From positions 46,148,255-46,212,254 of the forward strand of contig CM067555.1 in NCBI GenBank assembly GCA_034509755.1: DNA of 64,000 bases. The letters run 5' to 3'. Below the pieces are notes generated by a model. It had not been told where the DNA came from. It saw only the letters and a list, made by a program, of their open reading frames with translations, and did not search any database. A program made the translations under genes and the position numbers. The stretch is from Anisodus tanguticus. Its lineage: Eukaryota; Streptophyta; Magnoliopsida; Solanales; Solanaceae. Position 1 is the first letter of the stretch. Every line of letters starts with the position of its first letter. Positions 11,701 through 22,305 of this stretch are shown here, one piece after another.

Positions 11701-12187
11701 ATATTTTGCAGCTTGGTATGAGAGGCGGCAGATGAAGAAGATATACTCTCCTTTACTAGAAGCAATATTAGCCCTTTACCTTGGGTTTGAATGGATACAG
11801 GTAACATGAATTTCACTTTGTGTTGATTACTACTAGTCTAATCTTCTATGTTGCTTGGACCCTTCAAAAATGTTTCCGCACTGTGTCGTATCGTTAAAAA
11901 TTGAATTAGCTTTTGGAGGATCCTACACATACGAGGTATTTTTGAAGAGTCTAAGCAGCATAGTTGATCCTTGAAGGTTGTGTCTGCATGAAATTTGGGT
12001 AAATATAGCTTATTTTTTCTTGTGGAAGCAACAGACAAACAACATTCTTGCACCTATAATCACGCATGGGATATACTCTGCTGTAATTCTCGGACACGGA
12101 CTTTGGAAAATCCACGATCATCGGAGAAGGCTACACCAGAGAATCCAACAACTTAAACAAGATGACAAGAATTCGAGTAACTTGTAA
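5721..12187 (+). CDS. CPBP/CAAX-protease-family plastid membrane protein (SCO4-like)
   Basis: Nine coding exons: 5721-6060, 8737-8888, 9453-9548, 9631-9693, 10221-10289, 10508-10610, 10701-10772, 11712-11800 and 12035-12187. They join in frame to 378 codons with GT-AG borders. Residues 1-50 or so are rich in Ser, Thr and Arg with few acidic residues, like a chloroplast transit peptide. Several hydrophobic segments follow (about 110-125, 145-163, 197-206, 245-270, 310-328 and 333-350). The CPBP motif EExxxR is at E208-E209-R213 (VGEELFYRAAVQ). A second conserved stretch, ILAPIITHGIYSAV, holds His339. The usual FxxxH second motif is not evident, so protease activity is uncertain. The family includes CAAX prenyl endopeptidases and plastid proteins such as Arabidopsis SNOWY COTYLEDON4, which I think is the closest relative, judged from memory. 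Introns 1, 2, 5, 7 and 8 contain mobile-element sequence or unrecognised repeats. The acceptor of exon 9 could instead be at 12029, adding Gln-Gln. Confidence 0.9.
6721..7072. mobile_element. Stowaway-like MITE in intron 1
   Basis: The right end reads GACGGAGGGAGTA, the complement of TACTCCCTCCGT, the usual end of mariner/Stowaway-type MITEs in plants. The left end, near CTTCATTCAGTTTTAATTGTC, is diverged. The interior (CATTTTGACTTTACACATTT, then AAAATGGACAAGTAAAATTGG) fits that family. There is no coding capacity, and the element lies wholly in intron 1 of the CPBP gene. Confidence 0.5.
7075..7138 (+). mobile_element. LINE/TS-SINE 3' tail fragment
   Basis: Short sequence CTACCCTCACAGACCTCACT, then TATGGGATTACACCGGATAT, then GTT-rich tail. 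It matches the conserved 3' end shared by Solanaceae RTE LINEs and TS SINEs. Only the tail is present, and it abuts the preceding MITE. Confidence 0.7.
8081..8168 (-). mobile_element. Inverted partial TRIM LTR
   Basis: Reverse-strand copy of the TRIM LTR that lies in direct orientation at 8239-8356. Read on the minus strand it gives CGGATATGGAAGGGAACATG, then GACTCCTTATATGGACTTGG and onward, nearly identical over about 88 bases. The copy lacks the first 20 or so bases of the LTR. With the right-hand copy it forms a large stem with an 87-base loop within intron 1. Confidence 0.8.
8239..8558 (+). mobile_element. TRIM element in intron 1 of the CPBP gene
   Basis: Short LTR retrotransposon without coding sequence. 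The 5' LTR is 8239-8356 (TGTTAAGACTCTCACATCGG ...). A primer-binding site TGGTATCAGAACC at 8357 is complementary to initiator tRNA-Met. The internal domain is about 97 bp and ends in a purine-rich GTGCGGAGAAG. The 3' LTR, TGTTAAGAGTCCACATTGGA and onward, spans 8454 to about 8558. No clean 5-bp target duplication was seen, so the 3' edge is approximate. Confidence 0.78.
8963..9264 (+). mobile_element. Degenerate TRIM element in intron 2
   Basis: Older relative of the TRIM in intron 1. A shortened 5' LTR (TGTTGTCTCATATTATGAAT ... AAGCTAGTTTTTTC) is followed by a PBS-like TTGTATCAGAACTAG at 9039. Next comes internal sequence with TTTATTGTCCACGCACCAAG and a GTGTGCGGTGG polypurine-like stretch. 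A 3' LTR follows from about 9142 (CCCCACATTGG ... CCTATAAGCTAGTTTC) to TTTACA at 9264. The order matches the neighbouring TRIM. Confidence 0.6.
10322..10436. mobile_element. Small palindromic MITE, copy 1 (intron 5)
   Basis: About 115-bp near-palindrome with ends TTGGACTCTCCAAAAATGTT and (reverse complement) TATGTTGCTCGGACTCTTCA. Its centre is AATCCTCAAAAG ... CTTTGGAAGGATT. Two further copies with the same ends and centre occur at 11848 and 63759, so this is a dispersed family rather than a chance hairpin. It has no coding capacity and lies inside intron 5 of the CPBP gene. Confidence 0.72.
11848..11962. mobile_element. Small palindromic MITE, copy 2 (intron 8)
   Basis: Same family as the copy in intron 5. 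It begins ATGTTGCTTGGACCCTTCAA and ends AAGAGTCTAAGCAGCAT. The middle part TCGTATCGTTAAAAATTGAA is more diverged. It lies inside intron 8 of the CPBP gene. Confidence 0.7.
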
Positions 12188-12211
12188 AGTTCTTACATAA
12201 TAGGAAGAATG

Positions 12212-12217
12212 AATAAA
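12212..12217 (+). promoter_or_regulatory. Polyadenylation-signal-like AATAAA
   Basis: AATAAA lies 25 bases after the stop codon of the CPBP gene. It is the nearest canonical near-upstream element and a plausible signal for a short 3'UTR. Plant poly(A) sites are loosely specified, so this is suggestive only. Confidence 0.4.
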
Positions 12218-13255
12218 TTAGCGTCGTATGCAGGATTTTTCTGAATTGTACTGGAGGAGAGATCATAGTACTGTATAAAATCTGTAACACATTTGAATTA
12301 TACGTAGGTGCATGGCTCAAGTCATTTGTATGCATTAGGCTAGCAACTATATACATGTATACCCCCGTTAAAATTGACCTCTTGCACATTCTGACCTTGT
12401 AATGAGAAAGTCAGTCAACTTTCAGCTTCCATAATTGCAAAAAATATTATATGCAGTTCAAAATGATTATTCCATTCATGATCTTTTAATCTGTCGGATT
12501 TCTAAAGGTATGTTGTCACTTGTATTTGCAAAAGAAGAAAGGTTCAAAATTGGCCCATGTACTATCCAAGTCTTTAGATTTATTCTCCATTATACTTTGA
12601 GTTTACTGTTAACAAATTGTCAGTATGTGCCTTTGCTATTTACAGGGTTTCACCGCAAAATAGATGACTCTATGTGCCAAAATATTTGAGAAAAATATCT
12701 AAATTTGTCCTACTTTTAACTACGGTTAAAAATTATCCTCATATTAGAACTTCAGTAAGGGTCAATCAGTAGCGAAAATTGAGACTTTTTCCAAACAGCA
12801 GGATAAGATTAGATCCAAAGTATAATGATAGATAAAATTGCTCAATTTCAAATAATACAAGGCAACTCCCTTTTGAAAAATATATAGCCTCGTGATTATT
12901 TTGAACAAAAGTATTTTATCATGCTTGATGTTTAAATTATACGAACGAGAAAAAGAAAAAAATAAGGTACCTCTCTATAATGGGTCAACCAACCATCAAA
13001 TATCCACTTTAACTTTTACATTTTTTTTCTTACTTCAATTCACATTTTTTAAAATTTCAAATCAAGTATAATATGGTATGCACCAAAAGTTTCGAGGTTA
13101 CATAGGGTTTGGAGAAGGATCGTATTTTTTAAGATTTGAGGTAAACAACTTACTTGACATAAATATTAGTAACTAATTTCACAACGGACTCAAATTAATT
13201 CATAACCTACAAGTCACATGAAAATAATTTATCATACTTTAAAATTGTCCTTGAA
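12218..13255. other. 3' flank of the CPBP gene, no gene seen
   Basis: AT-rich sequence. It begins with the presumed 3'UTR and then has only short open stretches without homology that I can recognise. Confidence 0.35.
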
Positions 13256-13257
13256 CG

Positions 13258-13530
13258 AGAGTCTTGAAATAACGGTAAAAGTTGTTCTCGTGTCACCTAT
13301 ATATTATGGGTTCGAGCGTGTAAGCATTATTAATGCTTACATTAAGATAGTCTATCTTTTTTTTTTTTTTTTTAACCTCTATCCCTGGAGCTCCCCCTTT
13401 GCTCCCTTGATGACTCGAACTCGCAACCTTCGAATTGAAAGTGGAGGGCGCTTATCATCTGAGCAACCCCCTCTTGTCAAGATAGTCTATCTAAATCACA
13501 TCTTTTGGGTGCGGCCCTTTTTCGAACCAT
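13258..13530 (+). mobile_element. Au-like SINE, split by another SINE
   Basis: The recognisable line is ACGGTAAAAGTTGTTCTCGT, then GTCACCTATATATTATGGGT, then TCGAGCGTG. After an interruption it continues ATCTAAATCACATCTTTTGG, then GTGCGGCCCTTTTTCGAACC. This order fits the Au SINE pattern (a B-box-like GGGTTCGAGC, then a G/C-rich CGGCCC...CGAACC block). It is diverged. A second SINE sits inside it at 13358-13478. Confidence 0.6.
13358..13478 (-). mobile_element. SolS-like SINE with 14-bp TSD, nested in an Au-like SINE
   Basis: On the minus strand the element opens with AAGAGGGGGTTGCTCAGATG, a tRNA-like A box. GGTTGCGAGTTCGAGTCATC, a B box, follows, and it ends in a poly(A) tail seen as poly(T) after 13357. 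A perfect direct repeat AAGATAGTCTATCT at 13344-13357 and 13479-13492 is the target duplication. Family naming as SolS is from pattern memory. The SINE class and the insertion itself are clear from the sequence. Confidence 0.85.
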
Positions 13531-13540
13531 GACAACACCA

Positions 13541-13635
13541 AAAGTTGTTTCCATGCTACCTATATGTTACGAGTTCGAGCCGTGAAAACAACCATTAATT
13601 CTTGTATTAAGGTAGTCTATTTAAATTGTACAAAG
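13541..13635 (+). mobile_element. Second Au-like SINE fragment
   Basis: Direct repeat of the first half of the preceding Au-like SINE: AAAAGTTGTTTCCATGCTAC, then CTATATGTTACGAGTTCGAG, then a diverged stretch and AAGGTAGTCTATTTAAATTG. The 3' half is missing. Confidence 0.5.
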
Positions 13636-13639
13636 GATA

Positions 13640-14573
13640 AAGATCATGTAGGTCCCACATGAATGAGAAACATGTATTAGTAGGGAAAAGGTCAATTTCG
13701 ATAAGAGCCGGTGCTTCCCCTAGAACAAAAAAAATTTTCACGTCATGAAAGGAGGTGGAAAAGGATAAAACCTTAAGTATGTGAAAATACAAAATAAAAA
13801 AGTTGAGGCCCTTTATGACAATTGAGCCACATGATCTCCATTGGATTGTGCGCCACGTGCATTGCACATGAGCACTTTTGTATCCTGTCCCTTTTGTCCT
13901 TGTGAGTTTGATTTTAACCTTTTTACCTAATTCCAAAAAAAGAAAAAAGTTCAATTAATAGAAATCACATATATTCATGATTTTTCATTAAATTCAATAT
14001 TATTCGAAGTGCACCTGAAAATAAAGTTCTGAATAAAAAGAAAATTTTATAATTTTTTAAATATTAGTTTATATTATTTTTCAGTAAAAAGGTTTATATA
14101 ATTAAAATAACATTCGTAAAAGTGGCCATCTTCCCTTCCCTCTCCTCCGACACCCTGTTTTTTTTTTTTTTAAATATTGTACTATTATTAGTTAAGACAA
14201 ATTGAGTAAAAATGTGAATATGTTAGTGAGGAAGAAATAGCTTTAACTGGTCATTTTTCAATTTTTTGCGCAGATTTCCTTCAAAGGCACATCAGACATC
14301 ATCTGGCTGGGTCTTGCCGGTATCAACAAAAAAAAAAAAACCAAAAACCACAACTAACTATGGCTCTTGGGGGTTTTAATTTTTGCCTCCTAAATTGTTG
14401 GTATTTAATTTTTATCCTTTACTTAAAAAAGGAGATGAAAATAGCCCGAGGTCCCGAGTTCGAACCCCATCTCAGTCAAAAATTCACAAGGCATAGTTTG
14501 TATTTCACAAGAGTTTGCCTTCAGTCATAAGACAAACTTTATCTTAAGGTAGAGTTTGTCTTATGCTTAAAGG
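13640..14573. other. AT-rich intergenic with a B-box-like remnant
   Basis: No gene seen. Near 14448-14470 the sequence GAGGTCCCGAGTTCGAACCC looks like a tRNA-type B box and may mark an old SINE that the next LINE inserted into. Homopolymer runs occur at 14158-14172 (T) and 14326-14340 (A). Confidence 0.35.
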
Positions 14574-14581
14574 CAAACTAT

Positions 14582-15064
14582 ACCACAACAACAACAACAT
14601 ACCCAGTGTAATCCCACAAAGTGCGATCTGGGGATGGTAGGATGTACGTAGACCTTACATTTACCTTTGTGGAGTAAAGAGGTTGTTTTCGATAGACCGT
14701 CGGCTCAAGAGGAGAGTAGTGGATGCAGGATTGCAAGGAAAATAGGAGAGTAGTGGATGCATGATTGGAAGGAAAATAAGACAAAAAAATATGAAGATAC
14801 AAAATAAATGAAGTAACTCATAATAATGCACACAAAAAGAATAGGGATCTACGCGATACATAAATAATACTACTAAGAGAAGGAGAAGAGGAGGTGAAGA
14901 GGCTAGCCCCCTGCTTCTTCCACACTATGCGACATAAACTCCACTACTCACTAACCTTCTACCTTAATTCTCGACCTCCAAATCTTCCTATCTAGGGTTA
15001 TGTGTTAAGTCAGCTGAAGTTGTGTCATGTCCTGTCTAATCACCTCCCCCAGTTCTCCTGAAGT
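14582..15064 (-). mobile_element. 5'-truncated RTE LINE 3' end
   Basis: Begins with CAACAACAACAACATACCCA (the 3' tail, minus-strand element) and runs through the non-coding tail and the region equivalent to 1160-1470 of the first LINE. It stops at AGTTCTCCTGAAGT. The flanks CAAACTAT (14574-14581) and CAAACTAT (15065-15072) form a possible 8-bp target duplication. Confidence 0.8.
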
Positions 15065-15072
15065 CAAACTAT

Positions 15073-15992
15073 GTATTGCGAAATCCAAACTTTGTCTTGC
15101 GATTTTTTTATTTTTTGATTAAGCTAGGATTCGAAGCCAGAACCCAGAGATTTTAAGCAAGGGAAAAATATTAAAGATTTAATATTTGAGAGGTAAAAAA
15201 TAAATACCATCCCGAAAGAGGGACATTTGTGCGAATTCTGTTATTTTTCTGTTACATCTTTAGAAAAATAGTCGATATTTTGAAGTTTTAAATTTTAGAA
15301 CAGAAACACCATGACAATATTCTATAGTTTCACTTGTAGAAGTTGAAACTTCAGGACAATAGCGATTTTTTCAATTACAGAGTTTGAAGGGGTCATTTGC
15401 CTTTTTGGCCTCATAACAAACAATTGTTTCGCGGACATAAATTTATATTTTCGCATTATAATATTCACAAGTTATATCACACCCTTTAAAAAACATACGT
15501 CCCGCTAGATATACATTTGATTTTGAAGGATAAAAATTAAAGATCAGCATTTGAAGGCAAAAATTAAAGACCAACACATATGAGGGTCAAACCGTGCAAT
15601 TTATTCGATTGAAGGTAGCTATTTATAAATTTTACATGTTAGTAAATGAAATTGGGCTTTATTTGAATTTTGTGCTGTACAGGCCCAACATAATTGATTG
15701 CGGGCCTTAATATGCTCGATCTAAAATATACTAAGTAGTAATTAAGAGTTTCTGTTATCTCGTAAATAAAAGTAGAATTGGCTCTAAAAAGAAATTTTAG
15801 ACAAAAACATAACATCGTAAAACTACTTCAAATTATCGTAGGATTAAAAAATGATTATTTTTATCATCATTATGACATTTTCTTCCGTTTCCTCAATTTT
15901 CCAACGATTTATCAGTTTTTCGGGTGCTAATGGACTAATAAGTATTGTATTGGGTGAAAATATCCCCAGGATATCTTATGCATCCGAGAACT
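15073..15992. other. AT-rich intergenic, no gene seen
   Basis: No credible frame. The only hint of structure is GGATTCGAAGCCAGAACCC near 15126, a weak B-box-like stretch on the minus strand. Confidence 0.3.
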
Positions 15993-15997
15993 CCAAC

Positions 15998-16116
15998 TGT
16001 TAAGAGTCTAACATAGAAAATGGAATGAAAACATGGACTCCTTATATGAACTTGAACAATACTCACACTACAAGCTAGTTTTTGGGTTGAGTTGGGCTCA
16101 ATATTCATAAGTTACC
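15998..16116 (+). mobile_element. Solo TRIM LTR with 5-bp TSD
   Basis: TGTTAAGAGTCTAACATAGA and onward, then GGACTCCTTATATGAACTTG, CACTACAAGCTAGTTTTTGG and GGTTGAGTTGGGCTCAATAT. It matches the TRIM LTR in intron 1 of the CPBP gene along its whole 119-bp length. CCAAC flanks it on both sides (15993-15997 and 16117-16121), as expected for a solo LTR left by recombination. The terminal CA is not preserved. Confidence 0.75.
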
Positions 16117-16121
16117 CCAAC

Positions 16122-17419
16122 GATCTCGAGTCTCTGTACATCTATCTCCCACTCCCAACAACCTCCATCACATTAGTCCTCCTCGAACAGAGCGCGGCGG
16201 AGCGCATGGGCACAGTGACATCGACCCGCTCACGTCATCATAACTTTAGGGAGGGGGCTTAGAAGAGAAGGAAGACGCATTGTATTCTCTCAAAAGCTCA
16301 CCTTTGTAACTAAGATCTCGATCTCCAAGCAATATACCACTCCAAGCTCTGATTCTTACTTTATTCATTGTCCATTTCGAATCTTGCTTATTTACACATT
16401 TTTACTTGCTTATTCTCGTATTTATTTTAACCTTTTATTTTATACATACGTAACCTAACTAGCAATTCCACACTCACTAAAGAGAGTCTCCGAATCAGAT
16501 ACAACCTACTTGTCTTTAAACCCTAGAATACAAAACTCTAATTTTTTTATTGTGCAAATATATTTTACACTACTAATTCGTAGAACTTACACTTTTTTCA
16601 CAGGGAGAAAACAAAAGAAAGAACAAAAAAGATGGAATGACATGATTACCTAGATCTTTAATTATCATAATAAAACAACAATGTGGTCCTAATCAACACC
16701 ATGTGCAGCTCATTTTCACTGTCTTAAGTAAATATTTTTCTATTAAATTGTCTTTTTAGACACTTTTAAGATTCCACGCACATGAAAAACCATGAGATAC
16801 AACAAGGTTGTATTTGTTTAATTGCTATTTTTGTTTGTAGGACCTTTCTTTATAGGATACAATAATAATTAATAGAGCTAGTTCATTACTTGGCTTTGGT
16901 GAAAGCAATTTCTTAAAGCTCATGAATTTTAGGTTTCTTAACCAAGGCATATATGTATAGCCTTTTGCTCATGGCATGCACTAGGGTTCCTATCAAGGCA
17001 TCTGTACCCTTCTATATATTTGTCAAAAAAATTCCTTATATTTTTTGTCCGAGCTAATAGCAGTGAGTTCAGTCGAATTCATCGCATATAATTTGGATTC
17101 TCTAGAAGAGTTGTAAAGTCAGTTCAAAATTTTAAGTGCGGGAGTTTTATGAGTAGAATTACAAGTGGTCAGAAACAGAAATTAGCGATGGACAATTTAC
17201 AAAAAAAATATTATTGAACCTATTTAGTGATGGATTATTAGAAAATCTTGTTAGCTACATACTATTTGACAATAGATTAAAGATAAATTTCGTAACTAAT
17301 TCCTTCTTTTTAAGTGTGTTCTTAATTTAGATGTTGATAAGACTTGCAACAAAATAAATTACAATAGTCTTGCAAAATGACTAACATGAAAACTCAAAAT
17401 CAGCCCTTCTGTAATAATT
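16122..17419. other. Intergenic, no gene seen
   Basis: AT-rich with no supported gene. AATTAGCGATGGACAATT near 17180 and TTAGTGATGGATTATTAG near 17221 recall the subterminal repeats of CACTA-type transposons, but no ends were found. Confidence 0.3.
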
Positions 17420-17433
17420 ATTTCAAGGAGAAG

Positions 17434-18498
17434 TTACAACAATAGCAACATACCCAGTGTAATCTCACAAGTAGGGTCTAAGGAGGGTAGAGTGTATGCA
17501 AATCTTACTTTTATTATGAGAAGTAGAGAGGTTGTTTCTGAAAGATCCTCGGCTCAAAGAAAAACAAAGCAAAACAGTCCGGAAAAAGAAATAACAAAAG
17601 TAAAGAAGTCATGACAAAATACTAGATAAAACATGACAAAGCAGTCTAAAAAAAAGGAACAATAACGTAGCTACCACAAAATCATACTACAATCGAAGTA
17701 GAAGAAACAAGAGATAATAACAGAAAAAGGACAGGAAACAACAAGAGTAATATTAAACGTGACAACGCTCAACTACCTACTAGCCTTCTACCCTGATTTA
17801 TGTCCTCCATAACCTCCTGTCTAAGGTCATGTCCTCAGTGAGCTGAACTACGACGCGTCTTGCCTAACAACCTCCCTCAATACTTCTTCAATCTACCTCT
17901 ACATCTCTTGAAATCATCCATAGTCAACATCTCACACCTCCGCACTGGGACATTCGTGCATCTGCTCTTCACATGCCCGGACCATCTCAGTCTCGCTTCC
18001 CTCATCTTGTCCTCCACCGAGACCACCCCCACATTGTCCCGAATATCTTAATTTCTAATAGTATCTCTTGTCGTATGCCAATACATCCACCACAACTACC
18101 TCATTTCCGCCACCTTCATCTTCTGAACATGAGAGTTCTTGACTAGCCAACACTCGCTCATACACCATAGTTGGTCTATCACCACTCTTTAGAACTCATC
18201 TTTAAGTTTTGGTGGCACATTCTTATCACACAAGACTTCGGATGCAAGCCTCCATTTCATTCACCCTGCACCAATACGATGTATGACATCTTCATTTATC
18301 ATCCCATTTCCTTGAATAATTGACCCAAGATACCTGAAACCTCCTCTCTTATGAACAACCTGAGTATCAAGCTTCACTTCCATGCCAGCCTAATATTCTA
18401 CATCACTGAACTTGCACTCTAAATATTTCATCTTGGTCCTGCTCAACCTGAACCCTTTAGATTCTAGGCTTTGTCTCCAAATTACCTCCAGCTTAGCG
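17434..18498 (-). mobile_element. 5'-truncated RTE LINE with 14-bp TSD
   Basis: The minus-strand element has its tail at 17434 (CAACAATAGCAACATACCCA). It extends through the tail and the C-terminal reverse transcriptase region, including a degenerate MLRW-type block near 18080 and an FCDKNVPP-type block near 18220. It is truncated at 18498. A perfect direct repeat ATTTCAAGGAGAAG flanks it at 17420-17433 and 18499-18512. The coding region is interrupted by several stops. Confidence 0.88.
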
Positions 18499-18538
18499 AT
18501 TTCAAGGAGAAGCTAATAAAATTAACAATTCTTAAGTT

Positions 18539-18707
18539 CAGTCAGACCTCTTTATTATCCTTTATAATAGTATTTCACCATAACGGTCAATTCTTTTTAG
18601 AATTGATTTTTCATGTTATATTATATCAAATATTTTCTATAACAATATTTTGCCACAATAAAAAAATATATCATAACAAATAATATCGTTATAGAGAAGT
18701 TTGACTG
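18539..18707. mobile_element. MITE with CAGTCAGACCTCTTTAT ends
   Basis: The left end CAGTCAGACCTCTTTAT and the right end, whose reverse complement is CAGTCAAACTTCTCTATAA, form terminal inverted repeats about 17 bases long around an AT-rich 169-bp interior. The ends match a MITE type common in Solanaceae. The target duplication is unclear. Confidence 0.6.
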
Positions 18708-20385
18708 TAACGACTAGAAAAGAAAAATAAAATAAAAAGTAAGAAGAAGAAAGAACAGAAGAACTAAAAAAACATAATTAATTAATGAAATTGGTCATTC
18801 TGCTAAATCCAATATCAGAAATGTTTGAATTGGCTTCTGTTGTTCACTTTTGTGTGTGAGAGATAGACTATTACAATTATTACATTAAAATGTTACTCGT
18901 CTTATTCCTTGAAATAGTAGGTTATATTTAATTAACATATGACAATTAGATAAGCTCATATATTCTTTAAAATGTTTCTTAATTAGTGCATATTCGATAA
19001 TCCAACTATTTTTTACTTTACGTACTGAAACTTGTACTTGACATTCATGAATTTTCAAAAGAGCCGTCATAGTTACAGAGTGAACTTTCTTTTAATATAT
19101 TAATTCTAACAAAAGTTATATTTTTTTTCAACTTTGATAAAATACACATAATAATTTTTTAATATTTGACCATATTATTTTTAATCATACATTTGTTTCA
19201 GTGTCTGTTATGATGAGTACTTAATAATACCAATCTTTTGTCAAGATATTTTATTTTAAAAAATAGATAATTCACCACTATATATTAAAATCATATAATC
19301 CACAACAAGTAGAGATATGGTTTAAATTATCCTCATTTAATTGGATAATTGATCCAAGAAAAGAAAGAGGTCAAATACTTTAACTAATAACGGCAAGATC
19401 TATGTAAGTCTTTTAATTTTCGATAGGGTAATAGTAAATATAATACTAATTTAAGTGATTAATTAATTAATTTGTTAGTTAGGTTTCAAGTCTAAAGTAC
19501 TTATGATTAAATCATTTGTTATCATCCGAGGTTCAATCCATATAGAAAAGACTTTTAAAATTGTAAAAAACATTTATTAATTGAATACTCTATTAAAATT
19601 TTACTCTTTAATTGTAGTTCACATATTTGTTTAAGGAAATATGTGGTTACCAATACCAAGCTTTATTCTTGTTTAAAAAGTTATTTGAAAGTTACACTTG
19701 ACATTGAAGGATCTTTCTCCAGATTATGCTTTTGATTAACGCGGTTAATTGATTAATTAATTAAATTTTTTAATATAAAATCTAGTTTGTAGGACCCTTA
19801 CATTTAAATATAATTAGAGGTAATTAGCCAACGACAAGAACTATAGCTAGTGGTTGAACATGATAATAATGTCATTGATATTATCAAGAAATTTATCGTT
19901 AATACATGCTTAATTATTCGCTAAGCGACAACTAATTAATATAATAAGGTCATTTACTTGGACTTATATTAGGTCCATGTGATGTGAGCACTTAGAAAGA
20001 ATCAAAAGGTGCCTCAATTCTCTCATCAATTATTTGATTTTTAGTTAATTAAGATGGATGGATAACATTTTATTTCATTGGATTCTCTTTTCTAATCTAA
20101 TCTTATTTCAAACCCTTAAGACTAAAAAATAAAGAACAATAATTAGATAAGAAATTCGTCATTAATCTGTCACTAAATACTTTGTAGTTAATTTTTTTGT
20201 TGTTCATAATTCTAATCTGTCATTAAGTAGAATTAGCAACAATTTTTTTATTGTTTCTAATCTAATCTTGTTTCAGACCCTTAAGACTACAAAAAATAAA
20301 ATAGAAATTAGCTACGGTATTCGTCACTAAATGATCGGAGCTAACATATTTTTACGATGATCGATCATTAATGCGTTGTTAAATA
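18708..20385. other. AT-rich intergenic with CACTA-like repeats
   Basis: No gene. Two imperfect copies of TCTAATCTAATCTTATTTCA and the sequence after it lie at about 20092 and 20256. Motifs of the form TTAGCTACGGTATTCGTCAC (20310-20330) resemble the subterminal repeats of CACTA transposons. The copia element that follows is inserted into this sequence, which resumes after 25296 (TTTAGTAACAAAAGTTACCC). Confidence 0.4.
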
Positions 20386-20390
20386 TGATT

Positions 20391-20585
20391 TGTTTGATAG
20401 AATAATTTCCCTTAGTGATTCCTTTCATTATTCACAATATATATAATTGTACAAAGGTTGATTCCTAATACAGTATGAATCCTAACTTACCTTAAATGGT
20501 TGATTCATAATACAATAAGAATCCTAATTTACCTTAAATATACATCTATCATAATTACAAAATATACGGAGAATATTCGCTAATA
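20391..20585 (-). repeat. 3' LTR of copia-1
   Basis: 195-bp LTR. Its plus-strand ends are TGTTTGATAGAATAATTTCC and ATATTCGCTAATA. It pairs with the copy at 25098. Confidence 0.93.
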
Positions 20586-22256
20586 CTCCCCCTCAGACGG
20601 AGCGGGAGGAGGCCGAACGCTAAGGCTGGATCGGAAGTCGGTGAAGAGCTGTCGCGGTAGTCCCTTTGTGAAAATGTCTGCATACTGATACAAGGAAGAC
20701 ACGTGTAATATTTTGACCTGACCACGGGCAACCTTCTCTCGCACAAAGTAGATATCCATCTCAATATGCTTAGTCCGCTGATGTTGGACCGGATTATGAG
20801 ACATATAGATGACAGATATGTTGTCACAATAGACTATAGACGTCTTTCGTAGTGGACACTAGAGCTCCAGAAGAAGATTTCGGAGACAACATATCTCGGC
20901 AACGACATTAGGAACTCCGCGATATTCTGCTTCAGCACTCGAACGGGATAGTGTGGTCTGCCGCTTGGTGGACCATGAGATAAGATTATCCCCAAGAAAT
21001 ACACAGTACCCTGAGGTGGAGCGACGTGTGTCGGGGCATCTCCCCCAATCTGCATCCGTATAAGCGAGTAGCTTGGTTGGGGCAGAGGGGTATAGATGTA
21101 ATCCAAAGTCTAGCGTGCCCTTAACGTATCTGATAATACGTTTGAGGCAGGCAAAATAGGACTCTCGGAGGTCGTGCAAAAACAGACACACCTGATGAAC
21201 GACATGTGTAATATCATGCCTAGTGAATGTAAGATACTGAAGGGCACCTGCAAGACTCCGATATAGAGTGGGATCAGAAACTGGCGCACCGTCATTGACA
21301 CTAAGCTTGGATTTTGAGTCCACCGGAGTTGGCATAAGTTTACAATTTGCCATCTTGTCCCTGAACACTATCTCTTCTGCATACTTACGCAGACACAGGA
21401 ACATAGTGGTTGCAGATCTGGTCACCGATATACCCAAAAAATAACTTAGCTTGCCCAAGTCAGTCATAGCAAATTCAGTTTTGAGTAGAGCAATGATTTC
21501 ATTCTTCAAACCGTCAGATGAGGCAGTAAGAACAATGTCATCGACATATAATAGCAAATATGCAGTGTTGCTACCTCGCTGAAAAGTGAAGAGAGAGTTA
21601 TCACATCTGCTACATACAAAACCAATCTGCAGAAGATACATGGCAAACCGATCATACCAAGCGCGGGGTGCCTGTTTCAATCCATACAATGACTTTCTGA
21701 GATGACATACAAACTGTGAAACTGCCGGATGAACAAAGCCAGGGGACTGATGCATGTACACAGTTTCTTTCAAATCCCCATGAAGAAATGCATTCTTGAC
21801 ATCAAGCTGATGAATCGGCCAATGCATGCCCATAGCAATACTGAGAATAGTCCGAATAGTGGCCGGTTTAACAACCGGACTGAATGTGTCACCACAATCA
21901 ATACCCTCCTGCTGATTAGTGTCATTGGCAACTAGTCTTGCCTTATACCTCTCTAAGTCACCATTGTCTCTGAACTTGTGACGAAATAGCCACATACACC
22001 GGATAACATTCACACTGTCTGGTCTAGGTACCAAATCCCAAGTGTTCTGCTTGGTTAAAACGTTAAATTCCTCGCACATGGCCGCATTCCAATTAGGGTC
22101 CAATTTTGCTAGTTTTGGATTTTTTGGAATGGGTGATAAGGTTTGTGTGGAGAGATTGAAGTGAATCTTGGGTTTGAAGATCTCGTGTTGTGCACGAGTC
22201 TCCATGCGATGAGAGGGCAGTAGTGGGAGGTCGGGGTTGGGAGGTTGTAGGTCCAC
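20580..22256 (-). pseudogene. copia-1 reverse transcriptase and RNase H
   Basis: A long open stretch (22256-20859) holds the RT. It has WNAAMCEEFNVL, RLVANDTNQQEGIDC, HQLDVKNAFLHGDLKETVYM and the catalytic LLLYVDDIVLTAS block. Then comes the RNase H region with TDADWGRCPDTRRSTSGYC and SRSSAEAEYRG. A TAG stop after LLLEL at about 20859 breaks it. The C-terminal part (RTKHIEMDIYFVREKVARGQ, DIFTKGLPRQLF) continues in the same order to about 20580. It is the best preserved part of this element but still not intact. Confidence 0.9.
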
Positions 22257-22305
22257 TGGTTCGGACCAGTGGGCAGCAGTGCTGTGGGACTGGTAGGCTG
22301 CGGGC

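Noticed and set aside
13258..13492. Possible tRNA gene from A-box and B-box sequences
   Set aside because: Poly(A) tail, target duplication and lack of a full cloverleaf show a tRNA-derived SINE, not a tRNA gene.
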